From positions 1-64,000 of the forward strand of contig DATEOF010000501.1 of assembly GCA_035274465.1 (NCBI GenBank): a DNA stretch of 64,000 bases, in the 5' to 3' direction. The stretch comes from JADGRF01 sp035274465. GTDB lineage: Bacteria; Myxococcota_A; Polyangia; Polyangiales; JAFGIB01. A program made the position numbers and the translations under genes. Of the stretch, positions 15,791 to 24,256 are shown in pieces (the stretch's first letter is position 1; each line of letters opens with the position of its first letter). Under the pieces are notes generated by a model. That model saw nothing but the letters and a program-made list of their open reading frames with translations, had not been told where the DNA came from and did not search any database.

Positions 15791-16786
15791 GTGGTCCCCG
15801 TCACGATGACCGCAGTCGCGCGCCGCGCTCAGGTCTCGATTGCGACGGTTTCGTACGTGCTGAACGGGGTGCGTCAGAGTCGCATTCCCGAAGTGACACA
15901 GATGCGCGTGAGGCAGGCTGCCCGGGAGCTAGGTTATGTCCCGAATGAGAGCGCGCGCTCACTGCGCACCGGTCGCAGCAACTTGATCATCGCGCACGTG
16001 CCGGGTGGCACGCTGATGTTGCAGCGTGCAGCAGCCGGACTGGATCGGCTCGGCAGCAGGTTGCGTGCGGTGGGATACACGCTCGTGCTCCACAACGACG
16101 CCAGTCTGCGAGGTCTGCCCGCGGCGCAGCTTTGGTGTGCGCTGCGCCCTACCGCGGTCATCACGGCGATCGAGCTGCTGACGAAGGCCGGCATGCGGCT
16201 GCTCGAGTCGCTCGGCATCGTCGTGGTGGGGATGGGCCCGAAGCCTGCGAGCAACACGCCGACCTTGGTGCTGGATGACACGCGGTTGGGCGAGCTGGCG
16301 GTCGAGCACCTCGTGGCGCGAGGTTGCCGCGATCTGGTGTTGATTCGGCCGCGCGAGCTGCAGCCGCGGGTGGCACTGCGCAATCGATTGGCAGGCGCGC
16401 GCCGCGTGGCGAGTCGGACACGCGGAGTGCGGGTCCGCACGCTCGACATGGCGCTGGACGCCGCGGATGCGGCGCGCCTGGTCGAGCGCTGGGATGCCGC
16501 AGAGCGGCCGGAGGGCGTGTTCGGATTCGACGACTCGTACAGCGCGCTGCTACTCGGCGCGCTGCTCGATCGCGGCATCCGCGTGCCGGCCGAGCTGGCG
16601 CTGATCGGCGCAGACGACAGCCCCATCTGCAGCATGCTGCGCCCGCGCTTGAGCTCGGTCGCCATCGACCTGGACAGCATCGAACGCAGCATGTTCGAGC
16701 CGCTGCTGGCCGCGATCCGCGGCGAGTGGACGGCCAACCTGGCGCGACTCCCCTGGTCGGGCAGGATTCAGCAGCGCGAGACCTGA
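15791..16786 (+). CDS. LacI-family transcriptional regulator
   Basis: 331 aa from GTG 15791; ATG 15806 or TTG 15749 are alternatives. The HTH MTAVARRAQVSIATVSYVLN (6-25) matches the LacI signature, followed by the hinge region AARELGYVPNESARSLRTG. The rest is a periplasmic-binding-protein-like sensor domain (IIAHVPGG..., GVFGFDDSYSALLLGALLDR, ALIGADDSPICSMLRPRLSS). The GTG start puts the HTH at the family position. The first sensor half is shortened in places, but the reading frame is intact. No catabolic operon sits beside it, so the regulon is unknown; the MFS gene just upstream is the best candidate target. Confidence 0.9.
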   Translation: MVPVTMTAVARRAQVSIATVSYVLNGVRQSRIPEVTQMRVRQAARELGYVPNESARSLRTGRSNLIIAHVPGGTLMLQRAAAGLDRLGSRLRAVGYTLVLHNDASLRGLPAAQLWCALRPTAVITAIELLTKAGMRLLESLGIVVVGMGPKPASNTPTLVLDDTRLGELAVEHLVARGCRDLVLIRPRELQPRVALRNRLAGARRVASRTRGVRVRTLDMALDAADAARLVERWDAAERPEGVFGFDDSYSALLLGALLDRGIRVPAELALIGADDSPICSMLRPRLSSVAIDLDSIERSMFEPLLAAIRGEWTANLARLPWSGRIQQRET

Positions 16787-17202
16787 GTCCGGCGGGCCTG
16801 CCGCTGACGGCTGCATGCCGGCTCCAGTGAAGAAAAAGTTCACAGGAAGGCGGGAAGCCGGGAAGCGAGAATTATTTTGCTGCCGCGGGCTTGCATCGAG
16901 CGCCTCAGCGAGTCCGCGGCAGCACAAAATCTGGTCTCGCCTTCCCGGCTTCTCGCCTTCCTGTGAACCCTCTTCTCTGCAGACGTGACGTGCCGAGCGG
17001 CGGATCCGGACACGGCATTTGTGCCCAAGGCGGCTGCAGTCCCGCCGCGAGACGCGATCAGGGGCCGGTGCTAGGTGATTTGGGACCCCGGATCGATCTT
17101 CGAAACCGACGCCCGGCAGTAGCGTAGGGGGGTTGACGAGGCCGCGATGGGACCTGAGAAATAGCACGACCGTACGTTTTATTATAGCGCCTGGAGGGTA
17201 CT
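16787..17202. other. Intergenic region holding an inverted-repeat element
   Basis: 416 bp without a credible gene. The first half contains the long imperfect palindrome described separately (16838-16968). The second half is unstructured except for an AT-rich patch TTTATTATAG (17178-17187) just before the ribosome site GGAGG (17193-17197) of the next gene, which could be the -10 region of its promoter. Confidence 0.5.
16838..16968. repeat. 131-bp inverted-repeat element (palindromic intergenic repeat)
   Basis: The left arm begins GTTCACAGGAAGGCGGGAAG and the right arm, read on the other strand, begins GTTCACAGGAAGGCGAGAAG. The arms stay near-identical for ~50 bp through CCGGGAAG, CGAGA and TGCCGCGG. 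A ~27-nt centre separates them. The whole could fold as a very long hairpin or cruciform. It has no coding content and looks like a non-autonomous mobile or REP/MITE-like element. Confidence 0.75.
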
Positions 17203-17766
17203 ATGTTTGCACAGCCGGCGACCGAATATAAAAGCACGAACGCTCGTACTTCGCGGCCTCCACGGGCCCCGCGGCTGTTCGTGCGGCCTATCCGTGCGTC
17301 CGACGCTGCGGCGCTGCAAGCCGGGTTCGAGCGCCTGTCGGATGAGTCGCGCTACTTCCGCTTCCACGCCGGCATGCGCCGCCTTCCGGAGGGCCTGCTG
17401 CGCTACCTCACCCAGGTGGACGGCGTGGACCACGTCGCGCTGGTCGGCTTCGAGGCCCAAGGCGTCACGGAAGGTCGCGGCGTCGCAGTCGCGCGCTTCG
17501 TCCGAGATCGCGAGCAACCCACGACTGCCGAGCTCGCGGTGGTCGTGATCGACGAGCTCCAGGGCCGCGGTATCGCGCGGCGCATGCTCGCGAAGCTGGC
17601 TGAAGTCGCGGCCGAGCGAGGCATCGAGCGCTTCAAGGCGAGCGTGCTGGCGGGAAACAAGCGTGCGCGGGGATTGCTCAAGAGCTTGGGGGCTGTCGTC
17701 AAGAGTTCGCCAGGTGAAGTCACGGCGTTCGAGCTGCCGGTGGCGTTGCTCCGCGGCGCCAGCTGA
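17203..17766 (+). CDS. GNAT-family N-acetyltransferase
   Basis: 187 aa with a GCN5-related fold. RLFVRPIRASDAAALQAGFE is the typical start of the first strand and helix, and the acetyl-CoA pyrophosphate loop is in VVVIDELQGRGIARRMLAKL (Q-x-x-G-x-A). KASVLAGNKRARGLLKSLGA is the family motif B with its Asn. A ~25-residue polar N-terminal extension precedes the domain. A GGAGG ribosome site 6 bases before the ATG at 17203 fixes the start. The substrate is unknown. GNATs of this size and motif order often act on protein N-termini or small amines. It is the first gene of a plus-strand run followed by a membrane glycosyltransferase. Confidence 0.82.
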   Translation: MFAQPATEYKSTNARTSRPPRAPRLFVRPIRASDAAALQAGFERLSDESRYFRFHAGMRRLPEGLLRYLTQVDGVDHVALVGFEAQGVTEGRGVAVARFVRDREQPTTAELAVVVIDELQGRGIARRMLAKLAEVAAERGIERFKASVLAGNKRARGLLKSLGAVVKSSPGEVTAFELPVALLRGAS

Positions 17767-17823
17767 CTCTGCGTGACTGCTTTATAACTTGCGGAGGCTC
17801 GGAGGGTTCGGTTAGGTCCGGGC

Positions 17824-19509
17824 ATGCCGACGTTACGGGTCCGGCCCTGGGATTGGCTGGGGTGCAGCTTGGCGATGCTCTACGCATTGCCGAGCGTTTG
17901 GTACCCGTTCGGGAGCGATCAGGGCATCCACTGGTATCTCGGCCACGCCCTGCTGCACGGCCAGCTGCCCTACGTCAGCGGCATCAGCGGCAAGCCGCCG
18001 TTGATCTTCGTCGTGCACGCGCTGGCTGAGCTGTTGTTCGGCAACCGCCAGAGCTCGATCCGTCTGCTCGAGCTGGTGGCGCTCCCCGGCTTCGGCTTCG
18101 TGCTCGCCAAGGCGGTGCGCCGGCCCGGGATGATCGCGCGCGACGGTGAGGTGGGTGCGGCGGCCATGCTGCTGTCGGCTGCGAACTTCACCTATCAAGA
18201 CTACTGGAACACCGCGCACCCGGAGTTCTGGATGACGCTCACCTTGCTCGGCGCGCAGTGTGTCGCGGTGCACGAGCAGCGGCCGCGGCGGCGCGCGCTC
18301 GCCACCGGCGCGTTGTGCATGGTGGCCTTCCTGCTCAAGTATCCGGCAGCGGCCATGGCGATCCCGATCGCCGGCTATGCGGGCGTGCGCGCGCTGTTGC
18401 TGGACGAACCGACAACGGCTCGCTGGCCGTGGCAGGCCGATCGCGCACACTGGCTCGCACTCTTGCGCGAGGCGGGCTGGTTTCTCGCCGGCGCCGCGGC
18501 CGTGTTCGTGCTCGTGCTCGCGCCGTTCGCCCTGACCGGCAGCTTGCGGCAGATGATCGAAGTCTGCGTGTACATGACCGAGAACTACGCCGGCGCGGTG
18601 GGCTTCCCCCGCCACTGGTACAGGCCGCTGTTCGATCCGGTCATTCAAGGCACCTTCTTTCTGAGCATGCTCGCGTTCTTCATCGCCGGCGTGGCCATGC
18701 TGCTGCGGAAGAAGCCTGCTGACGCGGGCACGCGACAGCCACTCGGAGACGAACATCCAGCTCCACGGTCGCCAACGTTGCCAGAGGAACTGATCTTCGC
18801 CGGCTTCTTGTTCACGCTGGTGATCGCCTCGGTCGGCAGCGTGGTGCTGCAGAAGCGCCTGTTCACATACCACTGGATCGCCAGCTACCCGTTCTTCGTC
18901 GCGCTGGGCTTCTGGGGTCTGCGCCAGCTGCTGCAGAGCTTGCGTTCGGGCTTGCTGCTGGCAGCGGCGGTGGCCTGGAGCGTGGGCGCGTTCTTCTACC
19001 AGCCCGAGTTCATCACCAAGGTGCCGCATACCTATCACGAGCACGTCACCAGCTGGTCGCGCGTGGTGTTCGGCGGTGCACCCGCGAGCGATCTGACGAT
19101 GAACTACCTGCGCGTGGCGCAGGCCGATCGCTTCGGCGATCTGGTGCGCGCCAGCGAGGTGGTCAAGGAGCGCGCGCAACTCGGCGACGCCATGTGCCTG
19201 ACCTGCTTCATCAGCCCCGTGTATCACCTGACCGGCCTGCGCTGCACGACCCGACACGCGATCGGCTCGTTCGTCTACCTCGGGCCACGCTCGTGGGGCA
19301 GCGAGTACTCGCAGGATTTGCGCGAGCGCCCGCCGCGGTTCATGGTCTCGATCCACACGCTTCCCCGCCGCAACAAGACCCTGATCAAGAACGGCTACCG
19401 CGAGATCGCGCGCTTCGGCACGGTGATGGTGTTCGAACGCTTGGCCGCGCCAGAGGCCACGGCCAACACCACCGTCGATCGCATCCATGTCAGCCCCGAA
19501 AAGCCGTGA
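17824..19509 (+). CDS. Membrane glycosyltransferase-like protein (GT39/ArnT superfamily)
   Basis: 561 aa polytopic membrane protein with about 10-11 helices. Near the N-terminus it has the loop FGSDQGIHWYLGHALLHGQL with an acidic residue, then GKPPLIF, an arrangement typical of GT-C enzymes that take lipid-linked sugars (ArnT/PMT/DUF2029-like). The C-terminal ~130 residues are soluble and hold a Cys pair (CLTC). The hydrophobic N-terminal half (LLSAANFTYQDYWNTAHPEF and several helices) and a soluble tail fit this superfamily. The acceptor is unknown. It overlaps the MATE gene by 23 bp, so the two are likely cotranscribed. Confidence 0.65.
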   Translation: MPTLRVRPWDWLGCSLAMLYALPSVWYPFGSDQGIHWYLGHALLHGQLPYVSGISGKPPLIFVVHALAELLFGNRQSSIRLLELVALPGFGFVLAKAVRRPGMIARDGEVGAAAMLLSAANFTYQDYWNTAHPEFWMTLTLLGAQCVAVHEQRPRRRALATGALCMVAFLLKYPAAAMAIPIAGYAGVRALLLDEPTTARWPWQADRAHWLALLREAGWFLAGAAAVFVLVLAPFALTGSLRQMIEVCVYMTENYAGAVGFPRHWYRPLFDPVIQGTFFLSMLAFFIAGVAMLLRKKPADAGTRQPLGDEHPAPRSPTLPEELIFAGFLFTLVIASVGSVVLQKRLFTYHWIASYPFFVALGFWGLRQLLQSLRSGLLLAAAVAWSVGAFFYQPEFITKVPHTYHEHVTSWSRVVFGGAPASDLTMNYLRVAQADRFGDLVRASEVVKERAQLGDAMCLTCFISPVYHLTGLRCTTRHAIGSFVYLGPRSWGSEYSQDLRERPPRFMVSIHTLPRRNKTLIKNGYREIARFGTVMVFERLAAPEATANTTVDRIHVSPEKP

Positions 19510-20989
19510 CTCGCAGCCGCCCAGCGTGGTGCGCAGCTCGCATCCGCCGAGCCTGCACGCAGGCGTGAGCGTCAGCAGTCGCAGCAGCGCGCCGCCGCCC
19601 GAAGCTGCAGGGTTCTTCGAGCTCGTGCGCCTGGCGCTATCCGGTGTCGAGCAGGACTTCACCGAGCTGCCCCTGCGGCGCGCGGTGTTTCTGCTGGCCG
19701 TGCCGATGGTGATGGAGATGGCGATGGAGTCGCTGTTCGCCATCGCGGACATCTTTTGGGTCTCGCGCCTGGGCGCGCACGCGGTCGCGACCGTGGGCCT
19801 GACCGAGTCGCTGCTGGCGATGATCTACGCGGTCGCGGTGGGTCTGTCGCTGGCTGCCACGGCGACCGTCGCGCGCCGCGTCGGCGAGCGCGATCTGCGC
19901 GGGGCCTCGGTCGCCGCGGCGCAGGTGCTGTCGCTCGCGGTCGTGGTCTCGATCGCGATCGGCGTCGCGGGCGTCGCCTGGGGCGGCACGCTGCTCGAGC
20001 AGATGGGTGCTGCGCCCGAGGTGCTGGCGATGGGCTCCGACTACGCGCGCATCATGCTGGGCGGCAGCATCAGCGTGGTGCTGCTGTTCGCGTTCAACGC
20101 GGTGTTCCGTGGCGCGGGCGACGCGACCACCGCCATGCACTCTCTGTGGCTCGCCAACCTGGCGAACATCATCCTCGGCCCGATCTTCATCTTCGGCTTC
20201 GGCCCGGTGCCGGCGTACGGCGTGACCGGTGCCGCGGTAGCGACCACGCTCGGGCGCAGCCTCGGCGTGTGCTACCAGCTCTGGCGCATGTTGCGCCGCA
20301 GCGGACGGCTGCAGGTGATGCTGTCCGATTTGCGCCCGCGCATGGACGTGATCTCGGGGCTGTTGCGCATCTCGGGCACCGGGACGCTGCAGACCATGCT
20401 GGAGACGGCGAGCTGGCTGGGCCTGGTGCGCATCCTGTCGAGCTTCGGCAGCGTCGCGCTCGCAGGCTACACGATCGCCATGCGCATCGCGATCTTCGCG
20501 CTCTTGCCGTCGTGGGGCCTGTCGAATGCCGCGGCCACGCTGGTGGGACAGAACCTGGGCGCGAACAAGCCCGAGCGTGCCGAGCGCGCGGTCTGGAGCG
20601 TTGGCCTGTACAACCTGATCTTCCTGGGCGGCGTGTCGGTCGTGTTCGTGGGCTTGCCCGGGCCGATCGCCGGGCTGTTCACCTCGGATCCGCAGGAGCT
20701 CCGCTACGCGGTCGACTGCCTGCGCACGGTCGCGTTCGGCTTCCTCTGCTACGCGTACGGCATGGTGATCGTGCAAGCCTTCAACGGCGCGGGCGACACG
20801 CGTACGCCCACGCTGTTGAACCTGGCTTGCTTCTGGTGCTTCAAGATCCCGTTGGCCTACGTGCTCGCGCTGCCGCTCGGGATGGGACCCGACGGCGTCT
20901 TCCTCAGCGTGACCGCGGCGTACTCGCTGCTCGCACTGCTCGCCGTGCTGCTGTTCCGGCGCGGCACTTGGAAGACGCAGCGCGTCTGA
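19487..20989 (+). CDS. MATE-family efflux transporter
   Basis: 500 aa, about 12 helices, usual for MATE. The two MATE signature regions are visible: VPMVMEMAMESLFAIADIFW...RLGAHAVATVGLTES in the N-terminal lobe, and LVGQNLGANKPERAERAVW in the C-terminal lobe. The middle contains NAVFRGAGDATTAMHSLWLA and FNGAGDTRTPTLLNL, the typical paired loops. It would extrude cationic compounds using an Na+ or H+ gradient; the substrate is not predictable. The start at 19487 gives a ~50-residue Ser/Pro-rich N-terminus overlapping the preceding gene; a GTG around 19566 is a plausible shorter start. It ends 4 bp before the stop of the convergent dehydrogenase. Confidence 0.9.
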   Translation: MSAPKSRDSQPPSVVRSSHPPSLHAGVSVSSRSSAPPPEAAGFFELVRLALSGVEQDFTELPLRRAVFLLAVPMVMEMAMESLFAIADIFWVSRLGAHAVATVGLTESLLAMIYAVAVGLSLAATATVARRVGERDLRGASVAAAQVLSLAVVVSIAIGVAGVAWGGTLLEQMGAAPEVLAMGSDYARIMLGGSISVVLLFAFNAVFRGAGDATTAMHSLWLANLANIILGPIFIFGFGPVPAYGVTGAAVATTLGRSLGVCYQLWRMLRRSGRLQVMLSDLRPRMDVISGLLRISGTGTLQTMLETASWLGLVRILSSFGSVALAGYTIAMRIAIFALLPSWGLSNAAATLVGQNLGANKPERAERAVWSVGLYNLIFLGGVSVVFVGLPGPIAGLFTSDPQELRYAVDCLRTVAFGFLCYAYGMVIVQAFNGAGDTRTPTLLNLACFWCFKIPLAYVLALPLGMGPDGVFLSVTAAYSLLALLAVLLFRRGTWKTQRV

Positions 20990-20993
20990 GCCC

Positions 20994-22391
20994 TCACTCC
21001 GAGCTCGGCAATTGGGCGACTGCCTTGTCGTGGATCACCACCGACTTGATGTTCACGAACTCGCGCAGCCCGACCGTGCTCAGCTCGCGGCCGTAACCCG
21101 AGCGCTTGACGCCGCCGAACGGCAGGCGCGCGTCGGACGCCACCATGGCGTTGACGAAGGTCATGCCCGCCTCGAGCTCGTCGATGAATCGCTGGCGCTC
21201 GTCCGGGTCGTGCGTCCAGACGCTGCTGCCGAGGCCGAACGAGCTGTCGTTGGCGAGCGCGATCGCATGATCGATGTCGCGCACCTTGAACAGCAGCGCG
21301 ACCGGGCCGAACACCTCGTCGCGGAACACTGGCGCCTTCTCGGGAATGTCGCCGAGCGCGGTGGCGGCGTAGTAGTAGCCCGGCCCGTCGATCGACTTGC
21401 CACCGACCAGCAGCTTGGCGCCGGCGGCCACCGAACGCTCGACCTGCTCGGCAATTCCCTTCCGGGCGCTCTCGGATGCCAGCGGTCCGATGTCGGTGTC
21501 TTCGCGCATCGGGTCGCCGACCTTGAGCTCGCGCAGGCGCGCGACGAAGCGCTTCTCGAACTCGGCGTAGATCTTCTCGTGCACGATGAAGCGCTTGGCG
21601 GCGATACACGACTGGCCGTTGTTGATGTTGCGTGCGACCACCGCGGTCCGCACCGCCTCGTCCAGGTTGGCCGACGGCATGACGATGAACGGATCGCTGC
21701 CGCCGAGCTCCAGCACCGACTTCTTGATCTGCTTGCCAGCCTGGGCACCGACCGCGACGCCCGCGCCCTCGCTGCCGGTCAGCGTGACCGCGCGCACGCG
21801 CGGATCGTCGATCAGCCTGGAGACGTGCTTCGACTCGAGCAACAAGGTCTGAAACGCGCCTTGCACGAAGCCGGCCTTGACGATCAGATCTTCGAGCGCG
21901 AGCGCGCAGCGCGGCACGTTCGAGGCGTGCTTGAGCAGGCCCACGTTGCCGGCCATCAGCGCCGGCGCGGCGAAGCGCACTACCTGCCAGAACGGGAAGT
22001 TCCAGGGCATGATCGCCAGCACCGGGCCGATCGGCAGGTAGCGGATGTAGCTCTGATCGGCGTCGGTCTTCACCTGCTCGTCGCGCAGGAATGCCTCGCC
22101 ATGTTCGGCGTAGTAGCGAAATGCCGTGGCACACTTCTCGGCCTCGGCGATCGCCGACTTCAACGTCTTGCCCATCTCCTCGGTCATCATCTGGCCGTAG
22201 GTGCGCTTGTCGCGCTCCAGGATCTCGGCCGCGCGCCGCATCAGCTCGGCGCGCTGCGCGAAGCTGGTCTTGCGATGCTTCGCGAAGGCCTGCACCGAGA
22301 GTTGCATTTTGGCCTCGAGCTCGGCTTCCGAGATCTCTTCGAAGCGCTTCACGACGTTTCCGTTGGCAGGATTGATGCTGGAGATGGCCAT
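20994..22391 (-). CDS. NAD(P)-dependent succinate-semialdehyde dehydrogenase
   Basis: 465 aa, aldehyde dehydrogenase superfamily, GabD/Sad-like. Motifs in order are MPWNFPFWQ (128-136), LTGSEGAGVAVG (204-215), catalytic Glu228 in VLELGGSDPF and the catalytic nucleophile Cys262 in NNGQSCIAAKRFIV. It lies downstream of a thiamine-diphosphate enzyme on the same strand, 63 bp apart. That pairing is known in cyanobacteria (SynPCC7002_A2770/A2771), where it converts 2-oxoglutarate to succinate. The ATG at 22391 follows GGAG with a 7-base gap, so it is preferred over the further upstream ATG. It would oxidise succinic semialdehyde to succinate. Confidence 0.9.
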   Translation of the reverse strand: MAISSINPANGNVVKRFEEISEAELEAKMQLSVQAFAKHRKTSFAQRAELMRRAAEILERDKRTYGQMMTEEMGKTLKSAIAEAEKCATAFRYYAEHGEAFLRDEQVKTDADQSYIRYLPIGPVLAIMPWNFPFWQVVRFAAPALMAGNVGLLKHASNVPRCALALEDLIVKAGFVQGAFQTLLLESKHVSRLIDDPRVRAVTLTGSEGAGVAVGAQAGKQIKKSVLELGGSDPFIVMPSANLDEAVRTAVVARNINNGQSCIAAKRFIVHEKIYAEFEKRFVARLRELKVGDPMREDTDIGPLASESARKGIAEQVERSVAAGAKLLVGGKSIDGPGYYYAATALGDIPEKAPVFRDEVFGPVALLFKVRDIDHAIALANDSSFGLGSSVWTHDPDERQRFIDELEAGMTFVNAMVASDARLPFGGVKRSGYGRELSTVGLREFVNIKSVVIHDKAVAQLPSSE

Positions 22392-22454
22392 GGTTGGTCT
22401 CCGGGGCGGGTGTTCCCCCGACACTGTAGAGCCTGGAGGGCAGGGCGCCAGTAG

Positions 22455-24116
22455 CTAAGACTTCGGACTCAGCGCAGGGACCTCCGCGGACATGCGCTCC
22501 AGCTCGCGGGTGAAGATGCGGTTCTCCGAGTAGTCGATCGGCACGTCGAGCACGTGGATGCCGCCCGCATCCATCGCGCTGCGCAGCGCGGGCAAGAGCT
22601 CCCGGGTGCGCTCGATGCGTACGCCGGTGGCCCCGTACGCGCGCGCGTACTGCACGAAGTCGGGGTTCTTGAAGTCCAGGCCGAAGCTTTGTAGGCCGGC
22701 CGCGTCTTGCTTCCACTTGATCATGCCGTAGCCATCGTCGCGCAGGATGACCACCACCAGGTTGATCCCGATGCGCACCGCCGTCTCGAGCTCTTGCGAG
22801 TTCATCAAGAAGCCGCCGTCGCCGCACACCGCGACCACCTTGCGCTCCGGGTGGAGCAGGGCGGCAGTCATCGCCGAGGGCAAGCCCGCGCCCATACTGG
22901 CCAGCGCGTTGTCGAGCAGCACCGTGTTCGGCTGGTAGGCTTGGTAGTTACGGGAGAACCAGAGCTTGTACATGCCGTTGTCGAGCGCGATGATGCCGTC
23001 CTCCGGCACCGCCGCGCGCATGTCGCGCACCAAACGCTGCGGTTTGATCGGAAACGCGTCCGCGTCGCTCTGATGGGTCATCTCCTCGAGCATCGCGCGC
23101 TTGAGTGTCAGGAAGCAGGCCGACTCCCAGTGGCGCTGCTTGTGCAAGCGCTCGCCGATCTGCCACACCGCGTTGGCGACGTCGCCTACCACCTCGTACT
23201 GCGGGAAGTAGACCGGATCGACCTCGGCCGCCGAGTAGCTGACGTGCAACACCTGCGCCCCACCGCTGCGCATGAAGAACGGAGGCTTCTCGACCACGTC
23301 GTGGCCGACGTTGATGATCAGATCCGACTGGTCGACGGCCTGGTGCAGATAGTCGTGCTCGGAGAGCGCGGCCGTGCCCAGGCACAAGTCCTGTCGCTCA
23401 TCCAGCACGCCTTTGCCCATCTGCGTGGTGAAGAACGGGATGCCGGTGCGATCCACGAAGCGTTGCAGCATGTGACTGGTCATCGTGCGATTTGCGCCGG
23501 CACCGATCAGCAAGAGCGGCCGCCGAGCGCGTTCGATCACGAGGGCGGCTGCCTCCACTGCCTTGCTGTCGGCTGCCGGGCGGCGCGTCTTTTCGATCGG
23601 AAACAGGAACGAGTCGTCCGTCTCTTCGCTCGCGATGTCCTCGGGGAGCTCGAGGTGTGCTGCGCCGGGGCGTTCCTGCTGGGCGCGCCGAAACGCCTCG
23701 CGCACGCGCGCCGGGATCGAGTTGCCGTGCACGATTTGCCGCGTGTACTTGGTGACCGGCCGCATCATCTCGATCACGTCGACGATCTGGAACTGCGCCT
23801 GCTTGCCGGCCTTGATCGGCTTTTGCCCCGTCAGCATGACCATCGGCATCGCGCCCAGCTGCGCGTACGCGGCCGGCGTCAACAAGTTGGTCGCCCCCGG
23901 GCCGAGCGTGGACAGCGCCACGCCAGCGCTGCCCGTGAGCCGGCCGTGCGTCGCCGCCATGAAGCCTGCGCCCTGCTCGTGGCGCGTGACGATCAAGCGG
24001 ATGTTCGAGTTGCGAAGGGACTCGAGGACGTCGAGGTTCTCTTCGCCCGGCAGGCCGAACACGTAGCGAACGCCTTCGTGTTCCAGGGCTTTGATCAGCA
24101 GGTCGGATGCTTTCAT
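22455..24116 (-). CDS. ThDP-dependent decarboxylase, annotated acetolactate-synthase-like; probable 2-oxoglutarate decarboxylase
   Basis: 553 aa, a three-domain thiamine-diphosphate enzyme. The N-terminal Pyr domain has FGLPGEENLDVLESL and the catalytic Glu47 in RHEQGAGFMA. The central domain has LLIGAGANR. The C-terminal PP domain has GDGGFLMNSQELETAVRIG (431-449) with the DDGYGMIKWKQ loop (459-469). Acetolactate synthases share this layout, but no regulatory small-subunit gene is nearby. The neighbouring SSADH and the GLPGEENL N-terminus match the cyanobacterial 2-oxoglutarate decarboxylase pair, which closes the TCA cycle without 2-oxoglutarate dehydrogenase. Acetolactate synthase remains the alternative. 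The ATG at 24116 is the only sensible start. Confidence 0.8.
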   Translation of the reverse strand: MKASDLLIKALEHEGVRYVFGLPGEENLDVLESLRNSNIRLIVTRHEQGAGFMAATHGRLTGSAGVALSTLGPGATNLLTPAAYAQLGAMPMVMLTGQKPIKAGKQAQFQIVDVIEMMRPVTKYTRQIVHGNSIPARVREAFRRAQQERPGAAHLELPEDIASEETDDSFLFPIEKTRRPAADSKAVEAAALVIERARRPLLLIGAGANRTMTSHMLQRFVDRTGIPFFTTQMGKGVLDERQDLCLGTAALSEHDYLHQAVDQSDLIINVGHDVVEKPPFFMRSGGAQVLHVSYSAAEVDPVYFPQYEVVGDVANAVWQIGERLHKQRHWESACFLTLKRAMLEEMTHQSDADAFPIKPQRLVRDMRAAVPEDGIIALDNGMYKLWFSRNYQAYQPNTVLLDNALASMGAGLPSAMTAALLHPERKVVAVCGDGGFLMNSQELETAVRIGINLVVVILRDDGYGMIKWKQDAAGLQSFGLDFKNPDFVQYARAYGATGVRIERTRELLPALRSAMDAGGIHVLDVPIDYSENRIFTRELERMSAEVPALSPKS

Positions 24117-24256
24117 GGGGATCCCTCGCTACAAAAGCTGAGGCAACGACCTGCCCTCGGCAAGGGGCATATGCCGCTGGAATTGCTCCTGGCCGGCTTG
24201 CGGCGGCCGCCGGAGGTGTGTAGAGCAGACCCCTCACCACGAGAAGCGGGTCACAG

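Noticed and set aside
17833..19752. A 639-aa open frame opposite the glycosyltransferase gene
   Set aside because: Its translation is Arg/His/Gln-rich without any motif, and the plus-strand frame has clear membrane helices.
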